From Chloroflexota bacterium (GTDB lineage Bacteria > Chloroflexota > UBA6077), in NCBI GenBank assembly GCA_021845945.1, contig JAJZRD010000027.1, positions 1-28,326 of the forward strand: DNA of 28,326 nucleotides. Reading direction: 5' to 3'. Shown here piece after piece: positions 1 to 7,277 of this stretch. Every line of letters begins with the position of its first letter. The first letter of the stretch is position 1. The notes below the pieces were generated by a model. That model had not been told where the DNA came from. It did not search any database and worked only from the letters and a program-made list of their open reading frames with translations. Made by a program: the position numbers and the translations under genes.

Positions 1-21
1 CCCAGACCAGAGCCATCCACC

Positions 22-36
22 GGGCTTGCGCAGCGG
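22..36 (+). repeat. Left terminal inverted repeat
   Basis: GGGCTTGCGCAGCGG is the exact reverse complement of 3011-3025. Its inner 10 bases (27-36) also recur, reverse complemented, at 2860-2869 and 2882-2891. This is probably a transposase binding site at the left end of the element. Confidence 0.65.
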
Positions 37-92
37 ATGAAAGGGGAAAGCAGCAACCCCAGGAAGTGAAGAAGGCCAACCCCGGATAGAGG

Positions 93-118
93 AGGCTGCT
101 GCCGAAGGGTGGCAGCCT
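93..118 (+). other. 11-bp hairpin with a GAAG loop in the element leader
   Basis: 93-103 pairs with 108-118 over 11 bp, including two G-U pairs, and closes a four-base loop GAAG. It lies between the left repeat and the second hairpin that precedes the sigma-like gene. The 22-198 leader therefore looks like a structured RNA or a binding-site region rather than random spacer. No RNA family is recognised. Confidence 0.5.
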
Positions 119-141
119 GTTGGTGAGTCAGGCACGGAAAA

Positions 142-196
142 CGATGCCTCCTTGATGAGGGAAGGAATAGCAGTCCTTCCCTGAGAGGAGGCATCG
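142..196 (+). promoter_or_regulatory. Hairpin sequestering the ribosome binding site
   Basis: An outer stem of 11 perfect pairs (142-152 with 186-196) and an inner stem of 8 pairs (159-166 with 174-181) form one long hairpin ending three bases before the start codon at 199. The 3' arm contains the Shine-Dalgarno AGGAGG (186-191), paired to CCTCCT (147-152). Translation of the sigma-like gene, and of the coupled transposase, should be low when the RNA is folded. Comparable fold-back inhibition is known for IS10 and IS50, where it blocks expression from transcripts reading in from outside. That role here is inferred. Confidence 0.6.
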
Positions 197-198
197 CG

Positions 199-861
199 AT
201 GTGGGAAGCTACCGCATCGGAGTGTACCACGATTGCCCCCCTGCAGGGGGCTACGATCTCGCCGGAGTTGCTGGCTCACCACGAGGGGATGGTGCGCTGG
301 GTAGTCCGGCGGCAATGGCTGGGCAACCTCTCCTTCGCTGACGCCCTGGCCGAGGGGCGGATCGGTCTGTGGCGTGCCCTTGCCGGCTACGACCCTTCCC
401 GAGGCACGGCCTTCAGCAGCTACGCCGTGCCGGCCATCACCCACGCCGTCTGGTCTGCCGTGGACAGGAGCCGAGCCCTGGCCCAGCCCCAGTCTCCTGC
501 CCAGTTCTGGGCTGAGCCCGCCGACCCGGACGAGTCGCTGCACATGGCCGAGCTGCAGGCGGGACTGAGCGCCCTGGTCGCCCAATTGCCGCCCCGCCTC
601 GAGTTGGTGATCGTCGCCCACTATGGGCTCGCCGACGCCGAGCCCCAGAGCTTCGCCGCCATCGGCCGCACCTTGCAGGTCAGCCGCCAGCGGGCCCAGC
701 AGTTGCATGTGGAAGCCCTGCTGTGGCTGGCCCATCCGGCCCACTCCCTGCCGTTGCGTCGCCTCCTGGGGCTGGCTAGCCGGGCCCATTATCGGCTAGC
801 CCTGAGCCATCACTACCAGAGGGGGCGGTCTCGGCGCCGCGGCGGGAGGGCCAGCCGATGA
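199..861 (+). CDS. Sigma-70 family protein encoded with a transposase
   Basis: A 220-residue protein. Residues about 27-95 match sigma region 2: a helix around HEGMVRWVVRRQW, then the GRIGLWRALAGYDPSRG stretch and FSSYA, the region that binds core polymerase and the -10 element. Residues about 118-175 match sigma region 4, including LPPR, an HYGL segment and the helix-turn-helix AAIGRTLQVSRQRAQQL. Region 1 and a full region 3 are missing, and the tail is arginine-rich. The stop codon overlaps the start of the transposase gene (ATGA at 858-861), so the two are probably translationally coupled. It may be a real sigma factor driving the element's own promoter, or a sigma-derived DNA-binding accessory of the transposase. 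The sequence does not decide between these. The start is fixed by AGGAGG at 186-191. Confidence 0.8.
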   Translation: MWEATASECTTIAPLQGATISPELLAHHEGMVRWVVRRQWLGNLSFADALAEGRIGLWRALAGYDPSRGTAFSSYAVPAITHAVWSAVDRSRALAQPQSPAQFWAEPADPDESLHMAELQAGLSALVAQLPPRLELVIVAHYGLADAEPQSFAAIGRTLQVSRQRAQQLHVEALLWLAHPAHSLPLRRLLGLASRAHYRLALSHHYQRGRSRRRGGRASR

Positions 862-2684
862 AGAGCGCACCTCTCCTCCTGCCCGATCCCGCCCTGGCTC
901 CAGCGAGCCCGCCACTCCTCCTCGCCTCTTCGCTGGCTGAGGAGGAAAGAGCCCTCAGCGCCAGCGCCAAGCGGGCAGCCAACCCTCTCTTTCCCCTGAT
1001 CTGGTCCCTCGGCGCCCTGGCGCCCTACCTCCCCTTCCCGTTCCCTGTCGACCCCACCTTGCCCCCTTCCCCAAAGACGAGCTACCGCTCCCACTACTGT
1101 CCCCTGGACCCGGGTCCCCTCTTCGACCAAACCAGGAGAGGGGTCATGTCCGACTTCGAGCTCGCCGTCCGCCTGACCGACTTCTCCGCCTTGGAGCGGC
1201 CCCTGGCCCAGTTCTACCGCCCCAGCGCCAGGGGCCAGGTCCCCTTCCACCCGGTCTCCATGTTCCTGGCCGTCTCCTTGAGGATCGAGACGGGCCAGAG
1301 CTGGCGCAGGGTGGCCGCCCTGCTGGCCGGGGAGAACGGCTCCGGCTGGCGGAGGCTCTTTGGCTTCGCGGAGGGGGACACCCCTTCCGCTTCGGGCTTG
1401 CGCTACTTCTATCAAACGGTCGGCCCCGAGCCGTTCGCCCAGTTGGGGCCAGCCTGGGCTCGAATGCTGCAAGCGGCGGGGCTGTTCCCAGAGCACAGCA
1501 GCTACCCGGGAGACCCGCCGGAGCAGGGGGTCACCATGACCCAGGATGGGATGCTCCACGAGGCCCGCGGCCGCCCGGCTTGCGAGCTCGCCACCGACGA
1601 ATGCTACCAGAATCTGACCGAGCCCCAGGCGGAGCCCGCGCCGCCGCCACCGGAGGGAGTAGACGCTCCCGCCTTGAAGGTGGCTTCCCCGGCCCCGCGA
1701 CGCCCCTGTCGAGCGGGGCGAGCCGGGCGTGAGGGCTGCCTGTGCGACACCCCCGCCTGCCAGCAACAGTGCTGTCGTGCCAGCACTCTGGACCCCGAAG
1801 CCCGCTTCATTCACTACGAAGGTCGCAACAACAGGGCTCTCGGGTCCGAGGGTCCGCAGGAGAAGAGCAAGGAGGAGAAGAAGGGCAACGGCAGGAACGT
1901 CTTCGGCTACCGCAGCGTGGCCAACCGGGTGCTGGACGACCGCTGGTCGGTCGCCTGGACGGTGGCCAGCGACCTGTTCCCAGCCAACCTCGACGAGGCC
2001 AGCCTCTTCCTGCAGGGGCTGGCTTGGCTCGCCCTCCACCTGGCGTGGCTGAAGATCGGGGAGTGGCTGGACGACGCGGCGATCGGCTTCGAGGCGTGCT
2101 TGAAGGCGATCTGGGCCCTGGGGGCGTTGCGGATGGTGGACATTCGGGCCGACAAGGGGGACGGCGACTTCGAAGTCTGCCTGAACCGCGGCTACGACGG
2201 CCGAGGATATCCCCTGTGCGCCCACGGCCACGTGATGCATCCCAACGGCTACGACCGAGGGCGCCGTCGGAACACCTGGGTGTGTGGCCAGGCCTGTCGG
2301 CGGGAGCCTCGCCGCGAGGGAGAGCCGGTCTCGCCGCCATCCGGCTGCCCCTACCTGGATGCATCGCACCCCCTGGACGAGGAGCCCTCGCGAGGCGAGG
2401 GTCGCCGGCTGGGCCAGGTGCGCCATGTCGGGCTGGCCTTCCCCAACGGCTCGGTGCGGCTGGCCCGGGAGATCCCCTTCGGCAGCCAGGCATGGAAGGC
2501 CCGCTACGGCCGGCGCAATCTCTCGGAGAGCCGCAACGGCCAGATGGAAGGGCTGCATCTGAAAAGGATGCGCTCCTTCGGCCTGGAGCGAAGTCGCAAG
2601 GACATCCGGCTGGCGGATTTCCTGATCAACCTGCGCACACTGGGTCGATTGGTCAGGGAGGCTAGCGCCCTGGGCAGCAACTGA
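858..2684 (+). CDS. DDE transposase (IS1182/IS4-like)
   Basis: A 608-residue protein. The first 90 or so residues are proline/alanine-rich and low complexity. A recognisable transposase domain begins near SDFELAVRLTDFSALERPLAQFY. Candidate catalytic acids are the Asp in TMTQDGMLHEAR, the Asp in DIRADKGDGD and a C-terminal Glu in NLSESRNGQMEGL, the usual DDE order. Two cysteine clusters (GCLCDTPACQQQCC, and a later CAHGH...CGQAC...GCPY group) look like zinc-binding inserts. It starts inside the preceding sigma-like gene (ATGA overlap). The strict family is uncertain: the layout resembles IS1182/IS4-type enzymes. The frame is open to the normal C-terminal RNGQxE...R...L region, so it may be functional. 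Confidence 0.75.
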   Translation: MKSAPLLLPDPALAPASPPLLLASSLAEEERALSASAKRAANPLFPLIWSLGALAPYLPFPFPVDPTLPPSPKTSYRSHYCPLDPGPLFDQTRRGVMSDFELAVRLTDFSALERPLAQFYRPSARGQVPFHPVSMFLAVSLRIETGQSWRRVAALLAGENGSGWRRLFGFAEGDTPSASGLRYFYQTVGPEPFAQLGPAWARMLQAAGLFPEHSSYPGDPPEQGVTMTQDGMLHEARGRPACELATDECYQNLTEPQAEPAPPPPEGVDAPALKVASPAPRRPCRAGRAGREGCLCDTPACQQQCCRASTLDPEARFIHYEGRNNRALGSEGPQEKSKEEKKGNGRNVFGYRSVANRVLDDRWSVAWTVASDLFPANLDEASLFLQGLAWLALHLAWLKIGEWLDDAAIGFEACLKAIWALGALRMVDIRADKGDGDFEVCLNRGYDGRGYPLCAHGHVMHPNGYDRGRRRNTWVCGQACRREPRREGEPVSPPSGCPYLDASHPLDEEPSRGEGRRLGQVRHVGLAFPNGSVRLAREIPFGSQAWKARYGRRNLSESRNGQMEGLHLKRMRSFGLERSRKDIRLADFLINLRTLGRLVREASALGSN

Positions 2685-3010
2685 ACAGCGCCAGCTCCAC
2701 GGAGCCGCGACTCCCGGCTGAAGCCGACGGTCGGGAGATAGGCGACGCTTGTGCCCTGAACCGCCAAGAGGGCAACCCTCGCCGCACGGAGGCGCCCTTT
2801 CCCCCCTTCCCAACAGCCTCCCCGCCCACAACGCACCCCCATCGGCTCCCAACATCCGCCCGCTGCGCATCTCCAGCCCATCCGCTGCGCAGATCTGGCA
2901 CCCGGAGAGCCCAATTGCCTCCAAGAAACTCGTGCCAACCCCGGCCTCCAGCCTCCCCCCTACTACTCCAGCCAACTCCTCTTCTCTCCCCCCTCAATCC
3001 TCATCTCCAC
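2685..3010 (+). other. Non-coding, C-rich right end of the element
   Basis: I see no credible gene here. The strand is strongly C-biased and holds two direct copies of CCGCTGCGCA (2860-2869, 2882-2891) ahead of the terminal copy at 3011-3020. A CATCTCCA stretch is also repeated at 2868-2875 and 3002-3009. These look like subterminal protein-binding sites. Confidence 0.5.
2860..2891 (+). repeat. Two subterminal copies of the terminal repeat core
   Basis: CCGCTGCGCA occurs at 2860-2869 and 2882-2891, in the same orientation as in the right terminal repeat and 22 bp apart, or two helical turns. This spacing puts them on the same face of the helix and suggests cooperative binding by the transposase or the sigma-like protein. 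Confidence 0.5.
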
Positions 3011-3025
3011 CCGCTGCGCAAGCCC
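3011..3025 (+). repeat. Right terminal inverted repeat
   Basis: CCGCTGCGCAAGCCC is the exact reverse complement of 22-36. The -35 box of the ech promoter begins 15 bases further on, so the element ends just outside that promoter. Confidence 0.65.
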
Positions 3026-3039
3026 AGGAGCGCTGCGGC

Positions 3040-3067
3040 TTGACAAGGACTTCACAAAGTGTATACT
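3040..3067 (+). promoter_or_regulatory. Strong sigma-70 promoter of the ech operon
   Basis: The -35 box TTGACA (3040-3045) is consensus. A 16-base spacer separates it from TATACT (3062-3067), which differs from the -10 consensus at one position. Transcription should begin near 3074. It is the best promoter match in the window and the only clear one ahead of the hydrogenase genes. Confidence 0.8.
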
Positions 3068-3072
3068 AGCTT

Positions 3073-3095
3073 CCGGATGCTGATGTTGGCATCCG
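3073..3095 (+). other. Hairpin at the transcript start
   Basis: CGGATGC and GCATCCG form a 7-bp stem with an 8- to 9-base loop at the very 5' end of the predicted ech transcript, about 20 bases ahead of the terminator stem. It could stabilise the 5' end or take part in an attenuation switch. Confidence 0.45.
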
Positions 3096-3113
3096 TATCG
3101 TGAAAGGTGTTGA

Positions 3114-3155
3114 GCGCCTTCGCGGGTGAAAGGCCCTGCGGAGGTGCTTTTTTTT
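3114..3155 (+). terminator. Intrinsic terminator or attenuator in the ech leader
   Basis: A GC-rich stem of 12 pairs (3114-3125 with 3136-3147, three of them G-U), possibly extended by 3126-3135, is followed directly by eight T residues (3148-3155). This is a textbook Rho-independent terminator about 80 nt after the predicted start and 455 bases before echA. Transcripts should stop here unless something opens the hairpin. Either a short RNA is made or the operon is controlled by attenuation. The ligand or factor is unknown. Confidence 0.75.
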
Positions 3156-3610
3156 CTGGTGATGCTGCGTGGAGTAAAGGGGCTCCCGTGCTGCCAAGAC
3201 GACGTGGCAAGGGTAAGGCCAGTGTGGGCCGGAGGTCAGGGGCACGCCCTCGGGCTGCGCTCCGGATCAGCCGATGTGTCGCGAAGGATACTGACGGTGC
3301 CCAGTACTGGAGGCTGGCCTGCCCAGGCCAGCCTTCTTTGCTGATCCGATCCTCCTATGCGTTCTCTGACTGCCATCGCCACGGGAGGAATCGCGGCTTT
3401 CCCGTCTGTGGCCCCCGTGTACTCCACATCCGCGGGGTGGGTCCGGCGGCGGATCTGCCCGTCTTTCCGGAGAGAGCTGCTACTCAGAACCGGGCACCCG
3501 GGAGGGTGGCTGGACAATTTGGAGGTAAGAAACTTGCCGTGCGGGCCTGGCAAGGCCGGTAGCCGGAACACCCCGATTCGGATTCGTCAGTGAAGTAGGA
3601 GGGGCGAATC
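3156..3610 (+). other. Long structured leader of the ech operon, no gene seen
   Basis: About 450 bases between the early terminator and echA. Reading frames here have no recognisable protein. Local hairpins include 3311-3320 with 3325-3334 (10 perfect pairs) and an ACGGGA/TCCCGT stem near 3380-3405. I compared it by eye with cobalamin, TPP, c-di-GMP, ZTP, fluoride and T-box consensus features and found no convincing match. It may hold an unrecognised regulatory RNA. Confidence 0.4.
3311..3339 (+). terminator. Second terminator-like hairpin in the ech leader
   Basis: A perfect 10-bp stem (3311-3320 with 3325-3334) with a GCCC loop is followed by TCTTT. The T-run is short and broken, so termination would be weaker than at 3155. 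Ahead of it is a 10-bp palindrome, CCAGTACTGG (3301-3310). Confidence 0.4.
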
Positions 3611-5542
3611 ATGGAACCAAGTGCACAGTTGGTGGCGGTGGCAACGTTGCTGCCGTTGCTGGCCGGCCTGATCTGCTACTTCCTCAGGAGCAGCGCGATC
3701 CGGAGCCTCACGGTGATCGTGACGACCGTCGCACTGATCGCGGTCTCCCTGCTGTTGCTGCAGAACGGGCCTTTCGAGTACTCACCCCCGCCGGTCGCGG
3801 GACTGGAATGGAACACCCTGATCACCGTAGCCGACATGGCTCTGCTGGTGGTATTCCTGGCCCTCGGCCTCTACCTGCGCAACACCCTGATCACGGTCCT
3901 GGCGCTGGCGCAGGCGGCCATCATGGGCTACTTCGAGTTCGTCATGGGAGCTCACGTGGAGGTCAAGCCCGCCCTCTTCGTGGACGAGCTCTCCATCATC
4001 ATGGCTCTGGTAATCTCCATCGTAGGTTCTCTCATCTGCGTCTACGCCCTTCAGTACATGAAGGACCACGAGCACCACATCCAGCTGGAGGGGGGGACTC
4101 GCCAGCCCCGCTTCTTCTTCTGGCTGGTGGTCTTCCTGGGCGCCATGAACGCCCTGGTGTTCGCCAACAACCTGCTGTGGGTCTACTTCTTCTGGGAGAT
4201 CACCACCCTCTGCTCCTTCATGCTGATCCGGCACGACCTGACGAAGGAGTCGATAGCCAACGCCACCAGGGCCCTATGGATGAACTCCCTGGGCGGGGTG
4301 GCCTTCGCCGCCGGCATCGTGCTGATGTACGAGCGGGCACACACCCTCTCCCTGAAGGAGCTGATCTTGGCCGGGGCTCAGCCGGAGATGGTCCTCCTGC
4401 CGCTGTCCCTGCTGGTGTTCGCCGGCTTCACCAAGGCGGCCCAGATGCCCTTCCAGAGCTGGCTGCTTGGGGCCATGGTGGCACCGACGCCGGTGTCCGC
4501 CCTGCTCCACTCCAGCACCATGGTCAAGGCGGGCGTCTACCTGGTCGTTCGACTGGCCCCCGCCTACGTGGGCACCAACCTGAGCACCATTGTGGCGCTG
4601 GCCGGCGCCTTCACCTTCCTGCTGACGGCGGTGCTGGCCATCAGCCAGAGCAACGCCAAGCGGGTGCTGGCCTACTCCACCATCTCCAACCTGGGGCTGA
4701 TCATCGCCTGCGCCGGTCTCAACACCCCGCTGGCCATCAGTGCGGCGATCATGCTGATCGTCTTCCATGCCATCTCCAAGGCGCTCCTCTTCCTCTGCAC
4801 CGGCGTCATCGAGCACAAGATCGGGAGCCGGGATATCGAGGACATGGAGGGCCTTATCTCCCGACAGCCCGCCCTGGCCCTCATCACGGTTGTGGGCATC
4901 CTCACTATGCTGCTGCCGCCCTTCGCGGTGCTGATCAGCAAGTGGGCCGCCATCGAGGCCTCGGTGCGCATGCCGGCGATCACCCTATTCTTCATCGTCG
5001 GCAGCGCCGCCACGGTGGTCTTCTGGGTGAAGTGGGTTGGCAAGCTGCTGGGCGCCCCCTCGGGCGTTGGGAGACGTGGTGGCACTTCCCTGGAAAGCCT
5101 CTACGCCACACCGCTGGTGCTGCTGGTGGGTATGGCCGTGGTGCTGAGCGCGGTGGTCGCCCCGGTGGTGAACGCCATCGTGGAGCACGCAGTGATGCCC
5201 TATTACAAGACGGCCGGCATCACCGCCGTGGGGGTGGACCTGAGCACCGGTGTCGGCTTCATCACCGTGTGGCCACTCTTCCTGGTGCTGATGCTGGTGG
5301 TGACCCCGGCCTACTTCTTCGTCCGGGTGAAGGCCGAGCAGGTGCGACCCGCCTACATGTGCGGCGAGAACACCGCCGCGGGCCCCACGGTGCAGTTCCG
5401 CACCCTGCAGGATAGGACCGAGGCCATCGTGACCAGCGGTTACTACTTCGAGAAGGCGCTGGGAGAGAAGCGCCTGAACGTCTGGGCGAACCCGGTGGCG
5501 ATCGCGCTGCTGGTGGCCCTGGTAGGGGTGGTGCTGCGATGA
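3611..5542 (+). CDS. echA: Ech-type hydrogenase NuoL-like membrane subunit
   Basis: A 643-residue polytopic membrane protein of the NuoL/M/N and Mrp-antiporter family, the ion-translocating subunit of a group 4 [NiFe] hydrogenase. Conserved features include the Glu in FFWEITTL, the Lys in AGFTKAAQMPFQSWL, the SALLHSSTMVKAG helix and FHAISKALLFL, which form the proton pathway in this family. Hydrophobic helices run almost end to end. AGGAGGGG at 3597-3604 sets the start. It is the first gene of six in the order known from echABCDEF, and its end overlaps echB by four bases. An isolated Mrp or complex I subunit is unlikely because the downstream large subunit keeps its nickel ligands. Confidence 0.85.
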   Translation: MEPSAQLVAVATLLPLLAGLICYFLRSSAIRSLTVIVTTVALIAVSLLLLQNGPFEYSPPPVAGLEWNTLITVADMALLVVFLALGLYLRNTLITVLALAQAAIMGYFEFVMGAHVEVKPALFVDELSIIMALVISIVGSLICVYALQYMKDHEHHIQLEGGTRQPRFFFWLVVFLGAMNALVFANNLLWVYFFWEITTLCSFMLIRHDLTKESIANATRALWMNSLGGVAFAAGIVLMYERAHTLSLKELILAGAQPEMVLLPLSLLVFAGFTKAAQMPFQSWLLGAMVAPTPVSALLHSSTMVKAGVYLVVRLAPAYVGTNLSTIVALAGAFTFLLTAVLAISQSNAKRVLAYSTISNLGLIIACAGLNTPLAISAAIMLIVFHAISKALLFLCTGVIEHKIGSRDIEDMEGLISRQPALALITVVGILTMLLPPFAVLISKWAAIEASVRMPAITLFFIVGSAATVVFWVKWVGKLLGAPSGVGRRGGTSLESLYATPLVLLVGMAVVLSAVVAPVVNAIVEHAVMPYYKTAGITAVGVDLSTGVGFITVWPLFLVLMLVVTPAYFFVRVKAEQVRPAYMCGENTAAGPTVQFRTLQDRTEAIVTSGYYFEKALGEKRLNVWANPVAIALLVALVGVVLR

Positions 5543-6399
5543 CGACGAACGATCTCTTGACCGTAATCGTGACTATCGTCCTCGGCCCCCTGGTCGGCGG
5601 TTTCCTGTTCGGTGTCGATCGAAGGCTGACGGCGAGGCTGCAGGGCCGCTACGGGCCGCCCCTCGCGCAGCCCTTCTACGACTTCCTGAAGCTGTGGTCC
5701 AAGAGCCGCATCGTGGTCAATCAGTCCCAGATGATGTACGTGTACGGCTACCTGGCGTTCACCATCACGGCCCTCTGCCTGATGGCGCTGCGGCAGGACC
5801 TGCTGATCATCATCTTCGTCCTGGCCTTCGGCGGGATCTCCCTGATCATGGGGGCCTTCTCGGTGAAGTCCCCCTACTCCAACTTCGGAGCCCAGCGAGA
5901 GATCCTGCAGATGGTGGCCTACGAGCCGATCCTGATGCTGGCGGCGGTCGCCATCTATCTGAAGACCGGCAGCTTCATGGTGTCGGACATCTTCAGCAAG
6001 CTGCAGCAGCCACTGCTGTTCTCCCTGCCTCTGATCTTCGTGGCCCTGCTGATCATCCTCACCATCAAGATGAGGAAGTCTCCCTTCGACATCTCCGCCT
6101 CGACCCACGCGCACCAGGAGATCGTGCGCGGGATCTACACCGAGTACTCCGGCCCCTACCTGGCGCTGATCGAGCTAACTCACTGGTACGAGCTGCTGTT
6201 GGTGCTGGGGATTATCGGCCTCTTCTGGGCAACCAGCATTTGGGCGGCCGCCGCCATAGCTCTGGCCGCTTTTCTGCTGGAGATCGTGGTGGACAACATC
6301 GAGGCGCGGATGACCTGGTCGTGGATGATCAAGTTCGTGTGGAGCACCGGTATCACTCTGAGCGTCGTGAACATCGCGGTGCTCTACCTGCTCAGGTAG
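5539..6399 (+). CDS. echB: Ech-type hydrogenase NuoH-like membrane subunit
   Basis: A 286-residue membrane protein of the NuoH/HycD/EchB family, which anchors the hydrophilic arm and links electron transfer to ion movement. Typical segments are the N-terminal GPLVGGFLFGVDRRLTARLQGRYGPP stretch (quoted here in part as DRRLTARLQGR), the acidic loop AYEPILML and KSPFDISASTHAHQEIVRG. It starts inside echA (ATGA, 5539-5542). Its stop codon lies within a 28-bp palindrome separating it from echC. Confidence 0.85.
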   Translation: MTTNDLLTVIVTIVLGPLVGGFLFGVDRRLTARLQGRYGPPLAQPFYDFLKLWSKSRIVVNQSQMMYVYGYLAFTITALCLMALRQDLLIIIFVLAFGGISLIMGAFSVKSPYSNFGAQREILQMVAYEPILMLAAVAIYLKTGSFMVSDIFSKLQQPLLFSLPLIFVALLIILTIKMRKSPFDISASTHAHQEIVRGIYTEYSGPYLALIELTHWYELLLVLGIIGLFWATSIWAAAAIALAAFLLEIVVDNIEARMTWSWMIKFVWSTGITLSVVNIAVLYLLR

Positions 6400-6423
6400 A
6401 GACGCGATATATCGCGTCTCTAC
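6396..6423 (+). repeat. Perfect 28-bp palindrome between echB and echC
   Basis: The sequence reads GTAGAGACGCGATA and then its exact reverse complement. It contains the echB stop codon (6397-6399) and lies about 25 bases before echC. It is A/T-containing and unlike the flanking codons, so it looks like a dispersed REP- or MITE-like palindrome that landed at the gene end. As RNA it would form a stable hairpin, possibly adjusting expression of the membrane part relative to the hydrophilic part. Confidence 0.7.
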
Positions 6424-6447
6424 GGGATAGGACGGGAGGAGGGAGCG

Positions 6448-6891
6448 ATGGGACTGATAAATACAGCCCGCATGAAGTCGCCCTGGATCCTGCACTACGA
6501 CTGCGGTAGCTGCAACGGGTGCGACATCGAGATACTGGCCTGCCTCACCCCGCTGTACGACGTCGAGCGCTTCGGCATCGTCAACGTGGGTAACCCCAAG
6601 CACGCCGACGTGCTGGTGGTGACCGGGCCGGCCAACCGGCGAAACCAGCGGGTGCTGCGCAACCTGTACGACCAGATGCCGGAACCCAAGGCGGTGATAG
6701 CGGTGGGCACCTGCGCCTGCTCCGGCGGGGTGTTCCATAACTGCTACAACGTCATGGGCGGCGTCGACAAGGTGGTACCGGTGAACGTGTACGTGCCGGG
6801 CTGCGCGGCCAGGCCGGAGGCGATCATCGACGGGGTAGTGAAGGCGCTGGCCCTGTTCGCGCCAGCCAACGGCAAGGAGGCTGCAAAGTGA
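6448..6891 (+). CDS. echC: Ech-type hydrogenase small subunit (NuoB-like)
   Basis: A 147-residue small subunit carrying the proximal [4Fe-4S] cluster that passes electrons to the NiFe site. The expected ligands are visible: CNGC (Cys22 and Cys25) in YDCGSCNGCDIEIL, Cys89 in VGTCACSGG and Cys119 in VPGCAARPEAI. GGAGGAGGGAG ahead of ATG 6448 is the ribosome binding site. The end overlaps echD (GTGA, 6888-6891). No Tat signal is present, as expected for group 4 enzymes facing the cytoplasm. Confidence 0.87.
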   Translation: MGLINTARMKSPWILHYDCGSCNGCDIEILACLTPLYDVERFGIVNVGNPKHADVLVVTGPANRRNQRVLRNLYDQMPEPKAVIAVGTCACSGGVFHNCYNVMGGVDKVVPVNVYVPGCAARPEAIIDGVVKALALFAPANGKEAAK

Positions 6892-7277
6892 TCGACAACG
6901 AGAGAGCAGTCACCCCCCAGGAGCTGGTGGACGAGGTGAAGAAGCTGTGCGACGGCGGCTACCGCTTCTGCACCGCCACCTGCCTGGACCAGGGGGACGA
7001 CTTCGAAATCATATACCACCTCGACAAGGATCTGACGATGCAGAACCTCAGGATGGTCTTCCCCAAGGAGGCCGAGGTTCCCAGCATCACCGGCGTCTAC
7101 CTGGCGGCTTTCCTGATCGAGAACGAGATGAAGGAGATGTTCGGGGCGAATATCGCCGGCATCGCCGTGGACTACGGAGGAAGGCTGCTGGTGACCGAGG
7201 AGACCCTGCAGACCCCGATGCTGAAGTCGGTCCAGGTGACCTCGCTGGCCGTCAGCCCCAACGGAGGTGCCCAATGA
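6888..7277 (+). CDS. echD: Ech-type hydrogenase NuoC-like subunit
   Basis: A 129-residue NuoC-like protein that helps join the catalytic subunits. It contains the family-type segment FEIIYHLDKDLTMQNLRMVF and ITGVYLAAFLIENEMKEMFG, where complex I proteins have the ERE...DLFG region. The GTG start overlaps the stop of echC, and the stop overlaps the ATG of echE (ATGA, 7274-7277). It is separate from the large subunit, as in Ech, and not fused as in HycE. Confidence 0.82.
   Translation: MIDNERAVTPQELVDEVKKLCDGGYRFCTATCLDQGDDFEIIYHLDKDLTMQNLRMVFPKEAEVPSITGVYLAAFLIENEMKEMFGANIAGIAVDYGGRLLVTEETLQTPMLKSVQVTSLAVSPNGGAQ

Larger units (their letters stand above)
22..3025 (+). mobile_element. Putative sigma-factor/transposase insertion element
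   Basis: A perfect 15-bp inverted repeat (22-36 and 3011-3025) encloses two overlapping genes, a sigma-70-like protein and a DDE-type transposase, plus a structured 5' leader and a C-rich right end with extra copies of the repeat core. Sequence similarity between the two ends stops at the edges of the 15-bp repeat, so these are the best boundaries I can set by eye. No target-site duplication is visible, and only 21 bases of left flank are in the window. Transposition is inferred from the transposase family. The sigma-like partner is not a normal component of IS families I know well. Confidence 0.6.

Noticed and set aside
813..2975. A 720-codon open frame antisense to the sigma/transposase genes
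   Set aside because: It mirrors codon bias of GC-rich genes on the other strand and shows no domain. The plus-strand proteins have clear families.
3380..3410. A T-box-like stretch (GGGAGGAATCGCGG ... TCCCGTC) in the ech leader
   Set aside because: It lacks the invariant TGGNACCGCG bulge sequence, and an upstream specifier region is not visible. Hydrogenase genes are not T-box targets.
3107..3562. A 151-codon frame in the ech leader
   Set aside because: It runs through the intrinsic terminator, has no ribosome binding site and resembles no protein. The region is better read as leader RNA.
3808..5415. A 535-codon plus-strand frame inside echA
   Set aside because: Its product is rich in His, Pro, Gly and Arg, as expected from out-of-frame reading. 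EchA in the other frame has all antiporter motifs.
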